NCBI RefSeq assembly: GCF_000478825.2
Contig: NZ_CP007542.1
Coordinates: 2,790,001 to 2,854,000 of the forward strand
Direction of reading: 5' to 3'
Length of the DNA stretch: 64,000 bases
Origin: Synechocystis sp. PCC 6714
Lineage (GTDB): Bacteria > Cyanobacteriota > Cyanobacteriia > Cyanobacteriales > Microcystaceae
A model generated the notes under the pieces. It ran no database searches, had not been told where the DNA came from, and saw only the letters and a program-made list of their open reading frames with translations. Positions within the stretch are counted from its first letter, which is position 1. Each line of letters starts with the position of its first letter. Of this stretch, positions 17,462 through 27,168 are shown in pieces. A program made the position numbers and the translations under genes.

Positions 17462-19993
17462 CTATTGCAGATAGGCAATGGTTACTCCGGTTCCCCCCTC
17501 ATTTTGGGACGCTAGGGCATAACTTTTCACCAGGGGATGGTGAGACAAATATTCCTGCACTCCTTGGCGTAATTTACCGGTGCCTTTGCCATGGATAATC
17601 CATAAAACGCCATACTCTACGGCTTGGTTGAGAGCCTTTTCCAATCTTGATTCAGCCCGCTCCAGGCGATCGCCCCGGCAGTCTAGTGTATTTTTTTCTG
17701 TACGCACCACAACGGGGGGTGATTTGGTTTCAGTTGGTTGGGGCTTAGCTTTAACTTTTGTCGGCGCAGGTTCCGGTTTGGGGGGCGGCTCCACTTTTTT
17801 CCCGTCCAGGGATTCAATTTCCGCCATGGGTACTGTCATTTTCATCAGGCCCAGGGTGACGTTAACGGTTTGGGCCATGGCATTAACTTGAGTGACTTCG
17901 GCGGTTTGGCCAAAACTAGGAATGCGAATGCGCTCCCCCACTATGGGTTGATAACCCAAGGGTTTAAGAGCTACTTTGGCCTTTTGTTCAGCTTGGATTT
18001 CCCCAAGGGCAAGGGTTGCCTGTTGGGCTTTTTGGGCGGTGGGTTTGCCCCGTTGTAGTTGGCGGATAACCTTGGCGATTTCTTCCTTGGCGGTGGCGAT
18101 CGCCTGTTGCACTTCCTGGTCTTGATAGGATTTTAAGTCCCGTTCCCGAGCTTGTAAACTGGCGGCTTTTTGGGATACTTGTTGATAGAAAATTTCCGTT
18201 TCCTGTAATAACTTTTGGGCTTCGGAAGCTTTGCGTTCCTGTTCCCGCCGTTGGGATTCTAACCCCGCAATGACCTGGTTAATATCTTCGGAAAAACCCC
18301 CTAATTTATCCTTAGCTTGGTTAACAATAATTTCTGATAAACCCAATCTTTGGGCGATCGCCAGGGCATTGGAACGACCGGGGATACCCCAGAGTAAACG
18401 GTACGTGGGACTTAAGCTTTGGTCATCGAATTCCACTGACGCATTTTCAAACCGGGCATCCTGATATTTCAGCGCCTTCAATTCCCCGTAGTGGGTGGTG
18501 GCCACCGTTAAACAGGGCTGGTCGGCCAAATGACGCAATAGGGCGATCGCCAGGGCACTACCTTCGGTGGGATCGGTACCGGCCCCCACTTCGTCCAGTA
18601 AAACCAAGGAGGGAGCCCCTATCTGGACTGGGGATTCAATTTCCAGGTCAATACCATCTGATTGACTGGGAAGAGCCTGCAAAATGCGGATAATGCGGCA
18701 AATATGCCCAGAAAAGGTGGAAAGATTTTGTTGTAAGGACTGTTCATCACCAATGTCTGCCAACACCTGGGCAAACCAGGGCATTTCCACCGGCTCCTTG
18801 GCGGGGATATATAGACCCACTTTGGCCATTAGGGCCACTAAGCCTAGGGTTTTAAGGGTGACGGTTTTCCCCCCTGTATTGGGTCCTGTAATGGCAATAA
18901 TCCGAATAGTGTGGTCAATGGTTAAAGTAATGGGCACCACCGTCGGGCCGCCCTCTTTTTCCGCCTGCCAATGGAGCAGGGGATGGCGCAATTGTCGTAA
19001 CGTAATTGGTCTTTCATCCCCGGGGGTCAACCATTGGGGGGAATGGGCCCCCAACCAGAAGCTATAACGGACTCGGGCCGTGGCCAAATCTAAACGGGTG
19101 GCGATCGCCAAAAGGTGCTCCAAATCGGGCAGAACTTCTAAAACTTGATCGCTCAGTTGTCGCAGAATCCGTTCTTCTTCCGTTTGCTCCTGGCGACGGG
19201 CTTGCCGCAGTTTATTGCCCAATTCCACAATGGCTTGGGGTTCCACATATAGGGTGTTACCACTGGCGGAACTGTCGTGAACAATGCCGGGCATCTGTTC
19301 TTTGTAACCCGCTTTGATGGGTAAAACAAATCTGTCCCCCCGTTGGGTAATGACCGCTTCTTGGAGTGCATTGCCTTGGCGCTGGATGATTTTTTGCAGT
19401 TTTTGCTGAATTTGCTCCCGCAAACCCTTTAATTTTTGGCGAATTTCCCCTAGCTTCGGGCTGGCCCGCTCCGCCACTTTGCCATCTTCCCCCAAACAAT
19501 GGTGGATGGTCTGTTCCAATTCGGGTAGGGTTCTCACTTCCGCCACCAAGATTTGCAAAATTTCTAGGTCATCCCGTTCTTCAATCACCCGGCGTAATCT
19601 TCTCACCCCCGCTAACGTACTGGCGATCGCCAACAGTTCCGGCCCCGTCGTTAAACCGCCCCGTTCTACCCGGGCCAAGGGTTCAGTAATATCGGCAATG
19701 CCTTTAAAATGCCAATTGCTCTCTGGGGAATTCTCAATTAACTCCACCGCTTGGGTTTGGGCCAGCAATTCCCGACTTTCTTTCTCCGTGGTAGGAGGAA
19801 CTAAATATTGAGCGGCGATCGCCCCTAGGGGAGTTTGGGTAAAGGTAGATAGATGCTGACAGAGCCTAGGCCATTCCAACAACGCCAAGGTCTCCTCCGC
19901 AATAGTCAAATTGGTGGAATCGCTCACTATTTCTATTTCTATACTCGTATCTTTTGATATTTTTTCTAAAGCGCTAACTTTCCAGGTCTTCAC
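17462..19993 (-). CDS. mutS2: MutS2-type DNA-binding ATPase with Smr domain
   Basis: About 843 residues from the GTG at 19993; another GTG at 19927 would remove 22 residues and cannot be excluded. The MutS ATPase core is present: Walker A TGPNTGGKTVTLKTLG, LVLLDEVGAGTDPTEGSALA as Walker B/signature, and ATTHYGELKALKY. A coiled-coil region rich in Glu/Gln/Lys follows, and the C-terminus is an Smr domain (TLDCRGDRLERAESRL, WIIHGKGTGKLRQGVQ), which in this family has endonuclease activity. MutS2 proteins suppress recombination or act on stalled ribosomes rather than in mismatch repair. The proposed start overlaps the end of pphA by 20 bases, suggesting translational coupling. Confidence 0.92.
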   Translation of the reverse strand: MKTWKVSALEKISKDTSIEIEIVSDSTNLTIAEETLALLEWPRLCQHLSTFTQTPLGAIAAQYLVPPTTEKESRELLAQTQAVELIENSPESNWHFKGIADITEPLARVERGGLTTGPELLAIASTLAGVRRLRRVIEERDDLEILQILVAEVRTLPELEQTIHHCLGEDGKVAERASPKLGEIRQKLKGLREQIQQKLQKIIQRQGNALQEAVITQRGDRFVLPIKAGYKEQMPGIVHDSSASGNTLYVEPQAIVELGNKLRQARRQEQTEEERILRQLSDQVLEVLPDLEHLLAIATRLDLATARVRYSFWLGAHSPQWLTPGDERPITLRQLRHPLLHWQAEKEGGPTVVPITLTIDHTIRIIAITGPNTGGKTVTLKTLGLVALMAKVGLYIPAKEPVEMPWFAQVLADIGDEQSLQQNLSTFSGHICRIIRILQALPSQSDGIDLEIESPVQIGAPSLVLLDEVGAGTDPTEGSALAIALLRHLADQPCLTVATTHYGELKALKYQDARFENASVEFDDQSLSPTYRLLWGIPGRSNALAIAQRLGLSEIIVNQAKDKLGGFSEDINQVIAGLESQRREQERKASEAQKLLQETEIFYQQVSQKAASLQARERDLKSYQDQEVQQAIATAKEEIAKVIRQLQRGKPTAQKAQQATLALGEIQAEQKAKVALKPLGYQPIVGERIRIPSFGQTAEVTQVNAMAQTVNVTLGLMKMTVPMAEIESLDGKKVEPPPKPEPAPTKVKAKPQPTETKSPPVVVRTEKNTLDCRGDRLERAESRLEKALNQAVEYGVLWIIHGKGTGKLRQGVQEYLSHHPLVKSYALASQNEGGTGVTIAYLQ

Positions 19994-20738
19994 CTGCTAA
20001 ATTCACCAGCACAATGGTGATATTATCCGAGCCACCGGCATCCTTTGCTTCTTCTATCAACTGGGCCGCCAACTCATCACAGGAACCCTGGCTAGTTAGG
20101 ATTTTTTCAATTAGCTCATCGGGTACTTCCTCCGTTAAACCATCACTGCACATCATAAAAGTGTCCCCTGGCTGGGCATCCAAAGCTTCCACTTCGACAA
20201 AATTTAAATCCTGTCGCCCCAAACACTGAAACAACACATGGCGCCAGGGGTGAACTTTAGCCTGGACTGGGTCAATATCTCCCATCTTCAAGGCCCGGGC
20301 CACCCAAGTGTGATCCTCCGTTACCCGTTCTAGTTGCTCAGCCCGCAAACGATACAGGCGGGAATCCCCCACATGGGCGCGCCAAGCACCATCTTCACGA
20401 AAGGCAATTAGCACGGCGGTGGTGCCCATATCGCGCCGTTCCAGGTTGACTTGTTGATCTTGGAGAATGCCTTCGTTAGCATCCATTAGGGCATCTTTGA
20501 GCAACTGCGCCGAAGCAATGTCTGATTCCCAGTGGGTATTCAGGTAATCCCGCACCCGCTCCACCGCAATGCGGCTAGCTTCTTCTCCCCCAGCGTGCCC
20601 CCCCATGCCATCAGCCACGATATAGAACCGCCCTTCCGGATCAAGGTAGTAACTGTCTTGATTGTACTGGCGCACTAGACCGGGATCCGTTTGCCCCGTG
20701 GAATTACGACTAACAACTGATAAATTCACTTCTGTCAC
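19974..20738 (-). CDS. pphA: PP2C-type protein phosphatase PphA (PII phosphatase)
   Basis: A 254-residue stand-alone PP2C phosphatase with all metal-binding motifs: DPGLVRQYNQDSYY, YIVADGMGGHAGGEEAS, WRAHVGDSRLYR, FMMCSDGLTEEV and AGGSDNITIVLV. The length and sequence match PphA, known in Synechocystis to dephosphorylate the nitrogen-signalling protein PII. Translation starts at a GTG (20738). It lies between an ABC1 kinase-like gene 50 bases upstream and mutS2 downstream with a 20-base overlap, all on the same strand. Confidence 0.92.
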   Translation of the reverse strand: MTEVNLSVVSRNSTGQTDPGLVRQYNQDSYYLDPEGRFYIVADGMGGHAGGEEASRIAVERVRDYLNTHWESDIASAQLLKDALMDANEGILQDQQVNLERRDMGTTAVLIAFREDGAWRAHVGDSRLYRLRAEQLERVTEDHTWVARALKMGDIDPVQAKVHPWRHVLFQCLGRQDLNFVEVEALDAQPGDTFMMCSDGLTEEVPDELIEKILTSQGSCDELAAQLIEEAKDAGGSDNITIVLVNLAGEDLES

Positions 20739-20788
20739 AGGCCTTAAAAATGGGGTTAGTTTTAGTTGGCAGAGGGGAAGTACTTATT

Positions 20789-22546
20789 TTAAAACATCCG
20801 ATCCTGTCTTTCCAGGCGTTTTAACAACCGCCAGAGGGCAATGGCCGGTACCAATGATATTAATAATACAACCGCCGCCGCCACAAAATAATTATTTACA
20901 AACAGCAGCGTGGCCGACAACACCAAGGCACAGGTAAATAAAACATAGTTGGTACCCATCTGCATGGTACCCATCCGTCGCAAAAGGCGATCAGTTTCCG
21001 TAGATCTAACCCGGACTCGAATGTCACCCCGGTCCAGGCGATCGAGGCTGTCCTCAATGCGTCGGGGCAAACCCAGGGCACTGTTCCCCGCCTGAACTGC
21101 CTGGCGGCCTAGTTCATCCATAATGTTGCCGGCAGGATTGAAACCGTTGGAATTGTTCATAATTTGTAGGGCAAAGGGTTGGGCCACCGCCATGAAATTA
21201 AAATCTGGATCTAACCCTTTCCCTACCCCCTCTAGGGTGGAGAATGCCCGCATGACAAAGGTAAAAGTGGCGGGAAAACGGAAAGGTTGATCGTAGGCAA
21301 TTTCGTAGAGATCGTCGCTAATTTTAGTAATGGATTGTTCCTCAAAGGGTTTGTCCATGAAGTTATCCAATAAAAATTGTACCGATCGCCGGATGGGCCC
21401 CATATCTTCTATTTCCTTCAGAGCCCCCAGGGCCACGAGGGAATTGACAATGCGCTCGGCGTTTTTTTCTGCTACCCCAAATAGGGTATCCATGAGTTTA
21501 TTTTTGGTGTCCGGGGTAATTTCACCCATCATGCCAAAGTCATAGAAAATCAATGCCCCCGCTTCGGGGCTAACGGCCAAATTGCCAGGGTGGGGATCCG
21601 CATGGAAAAACCCATGGTTCAACAATTGAAACAAGTATGCCCGGGCCCCCAGTTGGGCCAATTGTTTTCGTTCCAAACCTGCTGCCTCTAAGGCTTCGTA
21701 GTGGCTAATTTTAATACCGGGTAGATATTCCAAGGTCAGAATTTGGCTGGATGTGTAGCGCCAATAGACCCTGGGCACCTTAACCCAGTTCTCCCCCCGA
21801 AAGTTACGGCGGAAGGTGTCGGCACTGCGCCCTTCCCGCAGATAATCAGTTTCTTGCCAAAGAATTTTGCAACATTCTTCATAAATGCCGTTCCAGTCCC
21901 TGCCTCTGCCCCATTTAGGATGATTTTGGAAATACTGGGCAATTTTTTTCAGAATGGCCAAGTCAATGGTGAATAGTTTTTTTAACCCCGGCCGTTGCAC
22001 TTTCACCACCACATCTTCCCCTGTGTGCAACTGGGCTTTATGTACCTGTCCTAAACTGGCCGCCGCCAAGGGTACGGGATCAAAACTCCGATACAATTTG
22101 GCGATCGGTTTGCCTAATTCTCCTTCAATGATGCCAGCGGCTTGTTCGTAGCTAAAGGCCGGCACTTCATCTTGCAGTTTGGAAAGTTCCTCCACATATT
22201 CCGCCGGAAAAAGATCGGAACGAGTGGAAAATAACTGGCCAACTTTAATGAAAGTGGGGCCAAGGCTGAGGAGATTTTCTCGAATCCATTTGGCTTGCCG
22301 TCTTCTTCTTTGCTGTAATTTTTCTTCGCTGTAGCCCCCCGTATAGCTCCATTTTTTGCCGTTTAACCAAAACTGATAGAGCAGGGTAAGCACAAAACCC
22401 CAAATGTCAATGCGTCGCCGGGTAATGGAATAGTTACCTCGATTCCAACGATAGCGACCTTCCGCTTCTAATGGCGATCGCCTTTGGGAGGGCATGGAGT
22501 TGGGGTAGGGGGCTGTGGGCTCAAGCTTGGTGGATAGGGCAGACAC
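20789..22546 (-). CDS. ABC1/UbiB/AarF family kinase-like protein
   Basis: A 585-residue protein of the ABC1 atypical kinase family. Family signatures are LGPTFIKVGQLFSTRSDLFP (the KxGQ motif), LAAASLGQVHKAQL (Ala-rich loop), VVVKVQRPG (the Lys), FFHADPHPGNLAV (catalytic loop) and LIFYDFGMMGEI (metal-binding DFG). Two hydrophobic stretches near the C-terminus (LFTCALVLSATLLFVNNYF and AAVVLLISLVPAIALW) indicate a membrane anchor. Cyanobacterial and plastid members act in prenylquinone metabolism and stress responses. The start is a GTG at 22546; an ATG at 22495 is an alternative. It heads a run with pphA and mutS2. Confidence 0.9.
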   Translation of the reverse strand: MSALSTKLEPTAPYPNSMPSQRRSPLEAEGRYRWNRGNYSITRRRIDIWGFVLTLLYQFWLNGKKWSYTGGYSEEKLQQRRRRQAKWIRENLLSLGPTFIKVGQLFSTRSDLFPAEYVEELSKLQDEVPAFSYEQAAGIIEGELGKPIAKLYRSFDPVPLAAASLGQVHKAQLHTGEDVVVKVQRPGLKKLFTIDLAILKKIAQYFQNHPKWGRGRDWNGIYEECCKILWQETDYLREGRSADTFRRNFRGENWVKVPRVYWRYTSSQILTLEYLPGIKISHYEALEAAGLERKQLAQLGARAYLFQLLNHGFFHADPHPGNLAVSPEAGALIFYDFGMMGEITPDTKNKLMDTLFGVAEKNAERIVNSLVALGALKEIEDMGPIRRSVQFLLDNFMDKPFEEQSITKISDDLYEIAYDQPFRFPATFTFVMRAFSTLEGVGKGLDPDFNFMAVAQPFALQIMNNSNGFNPAGNIMDELGRQAVQAGNSALGLPRRIEDSLDRLDRGDIRVRVRSTETDRLLRRMGTMQMGTNYVLFTCALVLSATLLFVNNYFVAAAVVLLISLVPAIALWRLLKRLERQDRMF

Positions 22547-22598
22547 ACTGATATTAAGAAAGGGCTAAAGGGAAAATGCGGGATGAAAAAGTAAGGAG

Positions 22599-22787
22599 TT
22601 ATGGTTGGGAAGTTGAGGTTGCTTCCTGTTTTGTCTCAGGAGTGGGATTAGGAGTTACATAGGTGCGACCACTAATAGCTTCTCTGCGTTTTATGTCTTC
22701 GTACATTGCTTGCAAATCATGGTTGAATGACTCGGAATAAGCTCGACGAATCCTGCGAATTTCTTCAACAATTTCATCTTTAAACAT
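22599..22787 (-). CDS. Small putative antitoxin paired with a PIN protein
   Basis: A 62-residue charged protein: EEIRRIRRAYSESFNHDLQ followed by AMYEDIKRREAISG and a Pro/Thr-rich tail. It begins two bases after the stop codon of the PIN-domain gene, so the two are almost certainly translated as a unit. Small proteins of this pattern commonly accompany PIN-domain toxins, which suggests an antitoxin; the order toxin then antitoxin is the reverse of the commonest arrangement. No DNA-binding motif is obvious. ATG at 22787. Confidence 0.65.
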   Translation of the reverse strand: MFKDEIVEEIRRIRRAYSESFNHDLQAMYEDIKRREAISGRTYVTPNPTPETKQEATSTSQP

Positions 22788-22789
22788 GA

Positions 22790-23254
22790 CTAATCTCCTA
22801 AAAGTTCATAGGGTGTGCACAGTATCGGTAATTTGAATCCAAAATCGTTACTTATTTGTGCCAACTTTTTTTGAATTTGAGCATTCGCAGTATGCCTGCA
22901 ATTCCATGTTAGTAGGTAGTCAAGGGAGTGAATTGTAGCAACGGCAATATGAAGGGCATCAACATCTGCATCTGGAGGTAAGTTACTTTTAGCTAAGAAA
23001 TGTAAAGCCAAGTCCACAGCAGTTTGTGTTGCGGGCAATAAAGGAATACCCTTGAGCAACTCCAAACGTCGGGATGCTATTTCAGGATCTCCTTTAGATA
23101 CCTCTTCTACCACAGACTCCGAAGCATAAAGGTTGAAGTCAGTTCTTCTCAGTTGCCACCTTACCTCTAGGTTAGCTAGTAATATTAGGTTGTGACTGGG
23201 TCTAGCAGTGAGATAGCCAAAAATACTGGTTTCTAGGTAAACAGTCTCAGCCAT
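22790..23254 (-). CDS. PIN-domain protein, putative VapC-like toxin
   Basis: A 154-residue PIN-domain protein. The N-terminal strand VYLETSIFGYLTARPSHN carries the acidic residue (Glu where many members have Asp), VVEEVSKGD supplies the second acidic position, and PPDADVDALHIAVATIHSLDYLLTWNCRH has the later acidic cluster and the LLTWN block. These are the residues that bind the metal in PIN ribonucleases. With the small downstream gene it forms a likely toxin-antitoxin pair. It lies between the thylakoid-type small protein gene and the ABC1 gene on the same strand. Activity cannot be judged from sequence. Confidence 0.8.
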   Translation of the reverse strand: MAETVYLETSIFGYLTARPSHNLILLANLEVRWQLRRTDFNLYASESVVEEVSKGDPEIASRRLELLKGIPLLPATQTAVDLALHFLAKSNLPPDADVDALHIAVATIHSLDYLLTWNCRHTANAQIQKKLAQISNDFGFKLPILCTPYELLGD

Positions 23255-23270
23255 AGAGATCTGGCTAGCC

Positions 23271-23588
23271 CTAGCCCTGGTTATCCCGATAGGTTTTCAA
23301 TTCAGATTTGAGGCTGGCAATTTCCGCCCGCAATTTATCCAAAGTTTCTTGCAACTCGTCGGCGGTCACTGGGCCATCCACCGTGGCGATCGCCGCTCCC
23401 TCTTGGGTGACATCATTGGCGGCCCGGGATTGCACTTCCGCAATGAACTGGCGTAGGTGTTCCCGCTGTTCCGCATCAAACTTGCCCAACTCACTCAGGG
23501 CATTGGTAACGCCGTCTTCTACCTTTTCGCTGAGGACTTCGGCAAAGGCGCGGCCAAGAAAAAAGGCTTGGAGGACTTGGTTTTGCAT
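23271..23588 (-). CDS. Small conserved cyanobacterial protein, possibly thylakoid-associated
   Basis: A 105-residue protein, almost entirely helical: [40 protein letters not shown] and a C-terminal heptad-like segment [20 protein letters not shown], which should be a coiled coil. No membrane span or catalytic motif. It resembles a small protein family conserved across cyanobacteria (from memory, sll1769 of PCC 6803). ATG at 23588. It lies 16 bases upstream of the PIN gene and 9 downstream of the next small gene on the same strand. Confidence 0.75.
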   Translation of the reverse strand: MQNQVLQAFFLGRAFAEVLSEKVEDGVTNALSELGKFDAEQREHLRQFIAEVQSRAANDVTQEGAAIATVDGPVTADELQETLDKLRAEIASLKSELKTYRDNQG

Positions 23589-23597
23589 GGACTCTTT

Positions 23598-23870
23598 CTA
23601 TGGTTGCGTTTGTAAAGAATTATAACGCGCTCCATCATTATTCTCATCCTCCCCCTGGGAATCCAAATTCCAGCCCGGTTGGGGGGGGAAACTTTGCTCA
23701 GAACGGAAAATACCACCGCCGGTTTGGGGTTCAGTGGGAATTTCCGAGTCCACCAGCACCGTGGGGGGAGCTGACCGCAGAGCCATGCCAAAGCCCATGC
23801 CCGCCGCCAACGCAATGCCTGCTGTGAACAATAGAGTTTGCCACAGGGGATTGGGAGCTAAAATACGCAT
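23598..23870 (-). CDS. Small membrane-anchored protein of unknown function
   Basis: A 90-residue protein with one N-terminal hydrophobic segment, TLLFTAGIALAAGMGFGMAL, which is either an uncleaved signal anchor or a signal peptide. A Pro/Gly/Asp-rich hydrophilic tail of about 55 residues follows (TEPQTGGGIFRSEQSFP). The family is not recognised. The ATG at 23870 is followed at once by the hydrophobic segment. It belongs to a tight run of short same-strand genes. Confidence 0.65.
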   Translation of the reverse strand: MRILAPNPLWQTLLFTAGIALAAGMGFGMALRSAPPTVLVDSEIPTEPQTGGGIFRSEQSFPPQPGWNLDSQGEDENNDGARYNSLQTQP

Positions 23871-23915
23871 ACTATTTAGGTCAAATCAGCTTTTTGCCGA
23901 CGGTGAAAGAAAAGC

Positions 23916-24092
23916 CTAGGCATCGGGGAAAGTATTTTCAAAATCTTCAATTAGGTCATCCAATTCCCCCAGGGCCTGGGACACGTCTAGGGAAAGAATG
24001 CCCAAATTAGGTTGTGCGGCTAGATCTTCGAGGAATTTACGTTTTTCTTTGATGGTAAGAATCCGTTCCTGCAGGGTGATTTTATCCAACAT
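23916..24092 (-). CDS. Small acidic protein of unknown function
   Basis: A 58-residue protein from the ATG at 24092; a TTG two codons upstream is in frame but less likely. The sequence is helical and charged: QERILTIKEKRKFLEDLA, then SQALGELDDLIEDFENTFP. It has no membrane span and no known motif. Same strand as the small genes that follow it, 45 bases apart. It could be a minor conserved cyanobacterial protein; coding status is supported by codon usage and spacing only. Confidence 0.5.
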   Translation of the reverse strand: MLDKITLQERILTIKEKRKFLEDLAAQPNLGILSLDVSQALGELDDLIEDFENTFPDA

Positions 24093-24252
24093 GATCAAGA
24101 ATATTAAGGGTTCACCTTTGATTTATAGCCCTTTTCCGTCGGGCTAACAATGGCAGGGCTAGCAAATCCAGGCTGGATTTCCACGGCTCAACTCTACCCT
24201 CGATTCACCAGTGGGGGTTACCCAAGGGAATATTGACCCCCGAAAATTGCGC

Positions 24253-25233
24253 TCACCAACGAATGCGGGGATCCACCAATTGGTAAATTAAATCCGCTAG
24301 GCCACTGAAAAAGACGATTAACATTGCATATAAAAAGGTAACCGCCATCACTACGGGGGTATCACTACGGTAAATGGATTCAATTAGCAACGCTCCAATG
24401 CCGGGCACCCGGAAAACCTGCTCCGTCACTAGGGCTCCCGTAAAAATGGTGGGTACATCCAGGGCCATGAGGGTGATCAGGGGCAGAGAAGCATTTTTTA
24501 ACAGGTGATTTTTTAGCATTCCCCAGGTGCCTAAACCCTTAGCGTAGGCAGTGCGGATGTAATTTTGGGGTAATTCTTCCAAGACCGCTGAGCGTACAAA
24601 CCGGAGAATTACCGCCGATTGATAAAAGACCAACACCGCCACCGGCATCAATAGTTGGCGGATTTGTTCCCCCAAGCTGGCCACGCTATTTACCGCCAAA
24701 GTGCTGTCGTAGATGAAGGGTAACCACCTTAGTTGCACGCTAAAAATGAGGATAAATAATAGCCCTGTTAAAAAAGTAGGTAGGGAAAAGCCCATTAAAC
24801 TGATGCCACTGATCACGGGCTCCCACCACTGTCCCCGATACACCGCCGCTATTATGCCCAAAGGAATGGCGATCGCCAAACTGATAAGGTAAGCGGTGCC
24901 CATTAACCAGAGGGTAGTGGGTAATCGTTGGCCAATCAAATCAATCACCGGACTACGGCTGGTGAAGGAATAGCCCAAATCTCCCTGTAGAAGGCTCCAT
25001 AGCCATTTTAGATAACGGATGGGCAACGGTTGGTCTAAACCCAAACTACGGCGTAAGTTGTCCCGCACCTCCTGGGAAATAGATGGATTGGTGGCCAATT
25101 CTCCCAGCGGATTGCCCGGAGCAAGGGCCAGCAAACTAAAAATCACTAAGCTAATCCCCAACAGAGTAACGACGGCGATCGCCAAACGTTTACAGATAAG
25201 ACCAATGGCGGGGGGCAAAGGGGGCATGGGCAT
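24253..25233 (-). CDS. ABC transporter permease of the oligopeptide/dipeptide (DppB) type
   Basis: About 326 residues from the ATG at 25233; the frame extends to a TTG at 25260 and neither start has a clear ribosome site. It is an inner-membrane permease with the DppB/OppB pattern: an N-terminal span (LAIAVVTLLGISLVIFSLLA), LGLDQPLPIRYLKWL in the first loop, and the EAA-type coupling loop in IRTAYAKGLGTWGMLKNHLLKNA, followed by IFTGALVTEQVFRVPGIGALL. These transporters import peptides or nickel with a binding protein, a second permease and one or two ATPases. None of those partners is encoded here, so the gene is an orphan within this window. Confidence 0.85.
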   Translation of the reverse strand: MPMPPLPPAIGLICKRLAIAVVTLLGISLVIFSLLALAPGNPLGELATNPSISQEVRDNLRRSLGLDQPLPIRYLKWLWSLLQGDLGYSFTSRSPVIDLIGQRLPTTLWLMGTAYLISLAIAIPLGIIAAVYRGQWWEPVISGISLMGFSLPTFLTGLLFILIFSVQLRWLPFIYDSTLAVNSVASLGEQIRQLLMPVAVLVFYQSAVILRFVRSAVLEELPQNYIRTAYAKGLGTWGMLKNHLLKNASLPLITLMALDVPTIFTGALVTEQVFRVPGIGALLIESIYRSDTPVVMAVTFLYAMLIVFFSGLADLIYQLVDPRIRW

Positions 25234-25363
25234 AGACAACAAGGGAGAGCGCCGGTTCAATTAAGCACAAAAAGGGGAATTTTTTCTGTCACTGACAGCT
25301 TAGACTTTTGTGATAGGCTATGCGGAATAAATCAATCTAAGCTTAATTTTTCAGGGGATTGCC

Positions 25364-26425
25364 ATGCGTGTGGGGCTGTTATTTGGTGGGTGTTCTGGGG
25401 AGCATGAAGTCTCGATCAAATCCGCCCAGGCGATCGCCAAAGCCCTGGCCAGCGGTGATAACCAAACAAAATACCAAGTAACCCCTTTTTACATTCAAAA
25501 AAATGGTGTTTGGCTGGGGCCAGAAGTCTCTCAACAGGTCTTGGACCAAGGAATCCCCTCAGGGGACCAGCCCGTTACAGCCGAACAAAGATGGCAGTTT
25601 CCCCCCGAAGCGGCCCAAATGGAAGTGTGGTTCCCAATTTTGCACGGCCCCAACGGCGAAGATGGCACAGTACAGGGGCTATTTAGTTTGATGCAGGTAC
25701 CCTATGTGGGCAGTGGAGTGCTGGGCTCCTGTGTGGGCATGGATAAGCTAGCTATGAAAATGGTCTTTGAGCAGGCGGGGTTGCCCCAGGTTAATTACAT
25801 GGGAGTAGAGCGGGGAGAAATTTGGTCTAATCCCTGTGTCTTTCCGGCCCTATGTGACCAAATCGAAGCCCAGGTGGGCTATCCCTGTTTTGTTAAGCCA
25901 GCTAATTTGGGTTCCTCCGTCGGCATTGCCAAAGTACGCAATCGGAGCGAACTGGAAGTGGCCCTGGATAACGCCGCCAGTTATGACCGCCGCATTATTG
26001 TCGAAGCTGGTTTAGCGGATATTCGAGAAGTGGAGTGTGCGGTGCTGGGTAATGAAAACCCCCAAGCCTCGGTGGTGGGGGAAATCACCTATGACAGTGA
26101 CTTTTACGACTATGAAACTAAATACACCGATGGCCGCTCCCAAATGCATATTCCCGCCGATCTGCCCGGGGAAGTGGTGAGTAAAATTCAGACCATGGCA
26201 ATCCAAGCCTTTAAAGCCATTGACGCCGCTGGCTTAGGCCGATTGGACTTTTTCTATCAACCCGCTACGGGGCATATTGTCATCAACGAAATTAACACCC
26301 TGCCTGGTTTTACCTCTTTTAGTATGTATCCCGAACTGTGGCGAGCTTCTGGGGTAGAATTTCCTAGCTTAGTGGATCGACTATTACAGCTGGCGGTGGC
26401 GTACCATGCCCGCCCTAGCCACTAA
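25364..26425 (+). CDS. ddl: D-alanine--D-alanine ligase
   Basis: A 353-residue ATP-grasp enzyme that joins two D-alanines for peptidoglycan precursors. Signatures: [19 protein letters not shown] at the N-terminus, [37 protein letters not shown], the ATP-binding [16 protein letters not shown], and [20 protein letters not shown] with the metal-binding acidic residues. Length is typical. ATG at 25364 with AGGGGA upstream. It is followed by the ExoD-like gene 77 bases on. From memory the order ddl-exoD-hoxW matches slr1874-slr1876 of PCC 6803. Confidence 0.95.
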   Translation: MRVGLLFGGCSGEHEVSIKSAQAIAKALASGDNQTKYQVTPFYIQKNGVWLGPEVSQQVLDQGIPSGDQPVTAEQRWQFPPEAAQMEVWFPILHGPNGEDGTVQGLFSLMQVPYVGSGVLGSCVGMDKLAMKMVFEQAGLPQVNYMGVERGEIWSNPCVFPALCDQIEAQVGYPCFVKPANLGSSVGIAKVRNRSELEVALDNAASYDRRIIVEAGLADIREVECAVLGNENPQASVVGEITYDSDFYDYETKYTDGRSQMHIPADLPGEVVSKIQTMAIQAFKAIDAAGLGRLDFFYQPATGHIVINEINTLPGFTSFSMYPELWRASGVEFPSLVDRLLQLAVAYHARPSH

Positions 26426-26502
26426 ACAATAGTTCTTGGTTAATCTATAGTCTTCGCTAAACAAAGAAATTTTTCACCCTAAAAGCTTTACCCCCCATCA
26501 GT

Positions 26503-27141
26503 ATGGCCCGTTTGTCCCAGGAATTGCAGGATTACTTTTTTAAGGAAGACCGTGGCCCAACGGTGAATCTGGCTCAGGTTTTGGCGATCGCCAAGGAGAA
26601 AATTTTTGGCATTGTCCTGGTCATTCTGTCCCTTCCCTCTGCTCTGCCCCTGCCGGCCCCTGGTTATTCCACCCCCTTCGGAGTTTTAATTTTTTTGGTG
26701 GCAATTCAACTGATGGCCGGTCGTGAGCAGTTGTGGCTCCCCCTTTCCTGGCAAAGCAAAACCATTAAAACCAGTAATGCACAAGGCATTGTCAAAGCTG
26801 GTCTGCCGTGGTTGAAAAGGCTAGAGGCGATCGCCCACCCCCGTTTCCCCTTCGTTTGTCAAAGTCGGCTAGGCAAAGTGCTCATGGGCATTACCGTTGG
26901 CTCCATGGCCATTTCCATGATGATTCCCATTCCCGGGACCAATACCCTCCCAGCCATGACCATTTTTATCACTGGCTTTGGTTTACAAGAAGATGATGGT
27001 TTGATCACCGGGGCGGGGATGCTTTTTTCTGTTCTAATCGGGGTATTAATGGTGTCGGTCATTTACGTTTTCTTCAACGGTGGCATCACCATCATTGACA
27101 TTCTCAAAGATTGGCTCAAAATCCAGTTTGGTGGAGCTTAA
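26503..27141 (+). CDS. ExoD-like membrane protein
   Basis: A 212-residue protein of the ExoD family: LAIAKEKIFGIVLVILSLPS, LPLPAPGYSTPFGVLIFLVA and GITVGSMAISMMIPIPGTNT are the conserved membrane blocks, each rich in Pro/Gly, and a last span (GMLFSVLIGVLMVSVIYVFF) lies near the C-terminus. In rhizobia ExoD affects exopolysaccharide production; the biochemical role is undefined. ATG at 26503. It lies between ddl and clpS/hoxW. Confidence 0.85.
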   Translation: MARLSQELQDYFFKEDRGPTVNLAQVLAIAKEKIFGIVLVILSLPSALPLPAPGYSTPFGVLIFLVAIQLMAGREQLWLPLSWQSKTIKTSNAQGIVKAGLPWLKRLEAIAHPRFPFVCQSRLGKVLMGITVGSMAISMMIPIPGTNTLPAMTIFITGFGLQEDDGLITGAGMLFSVLIGVLMVSVIYVFFNGGITIIDILKDWLKIQFGGA

Positions 27142-27168
27142 ACCCTTAATCTGAGAGGTTTTTTGTAT

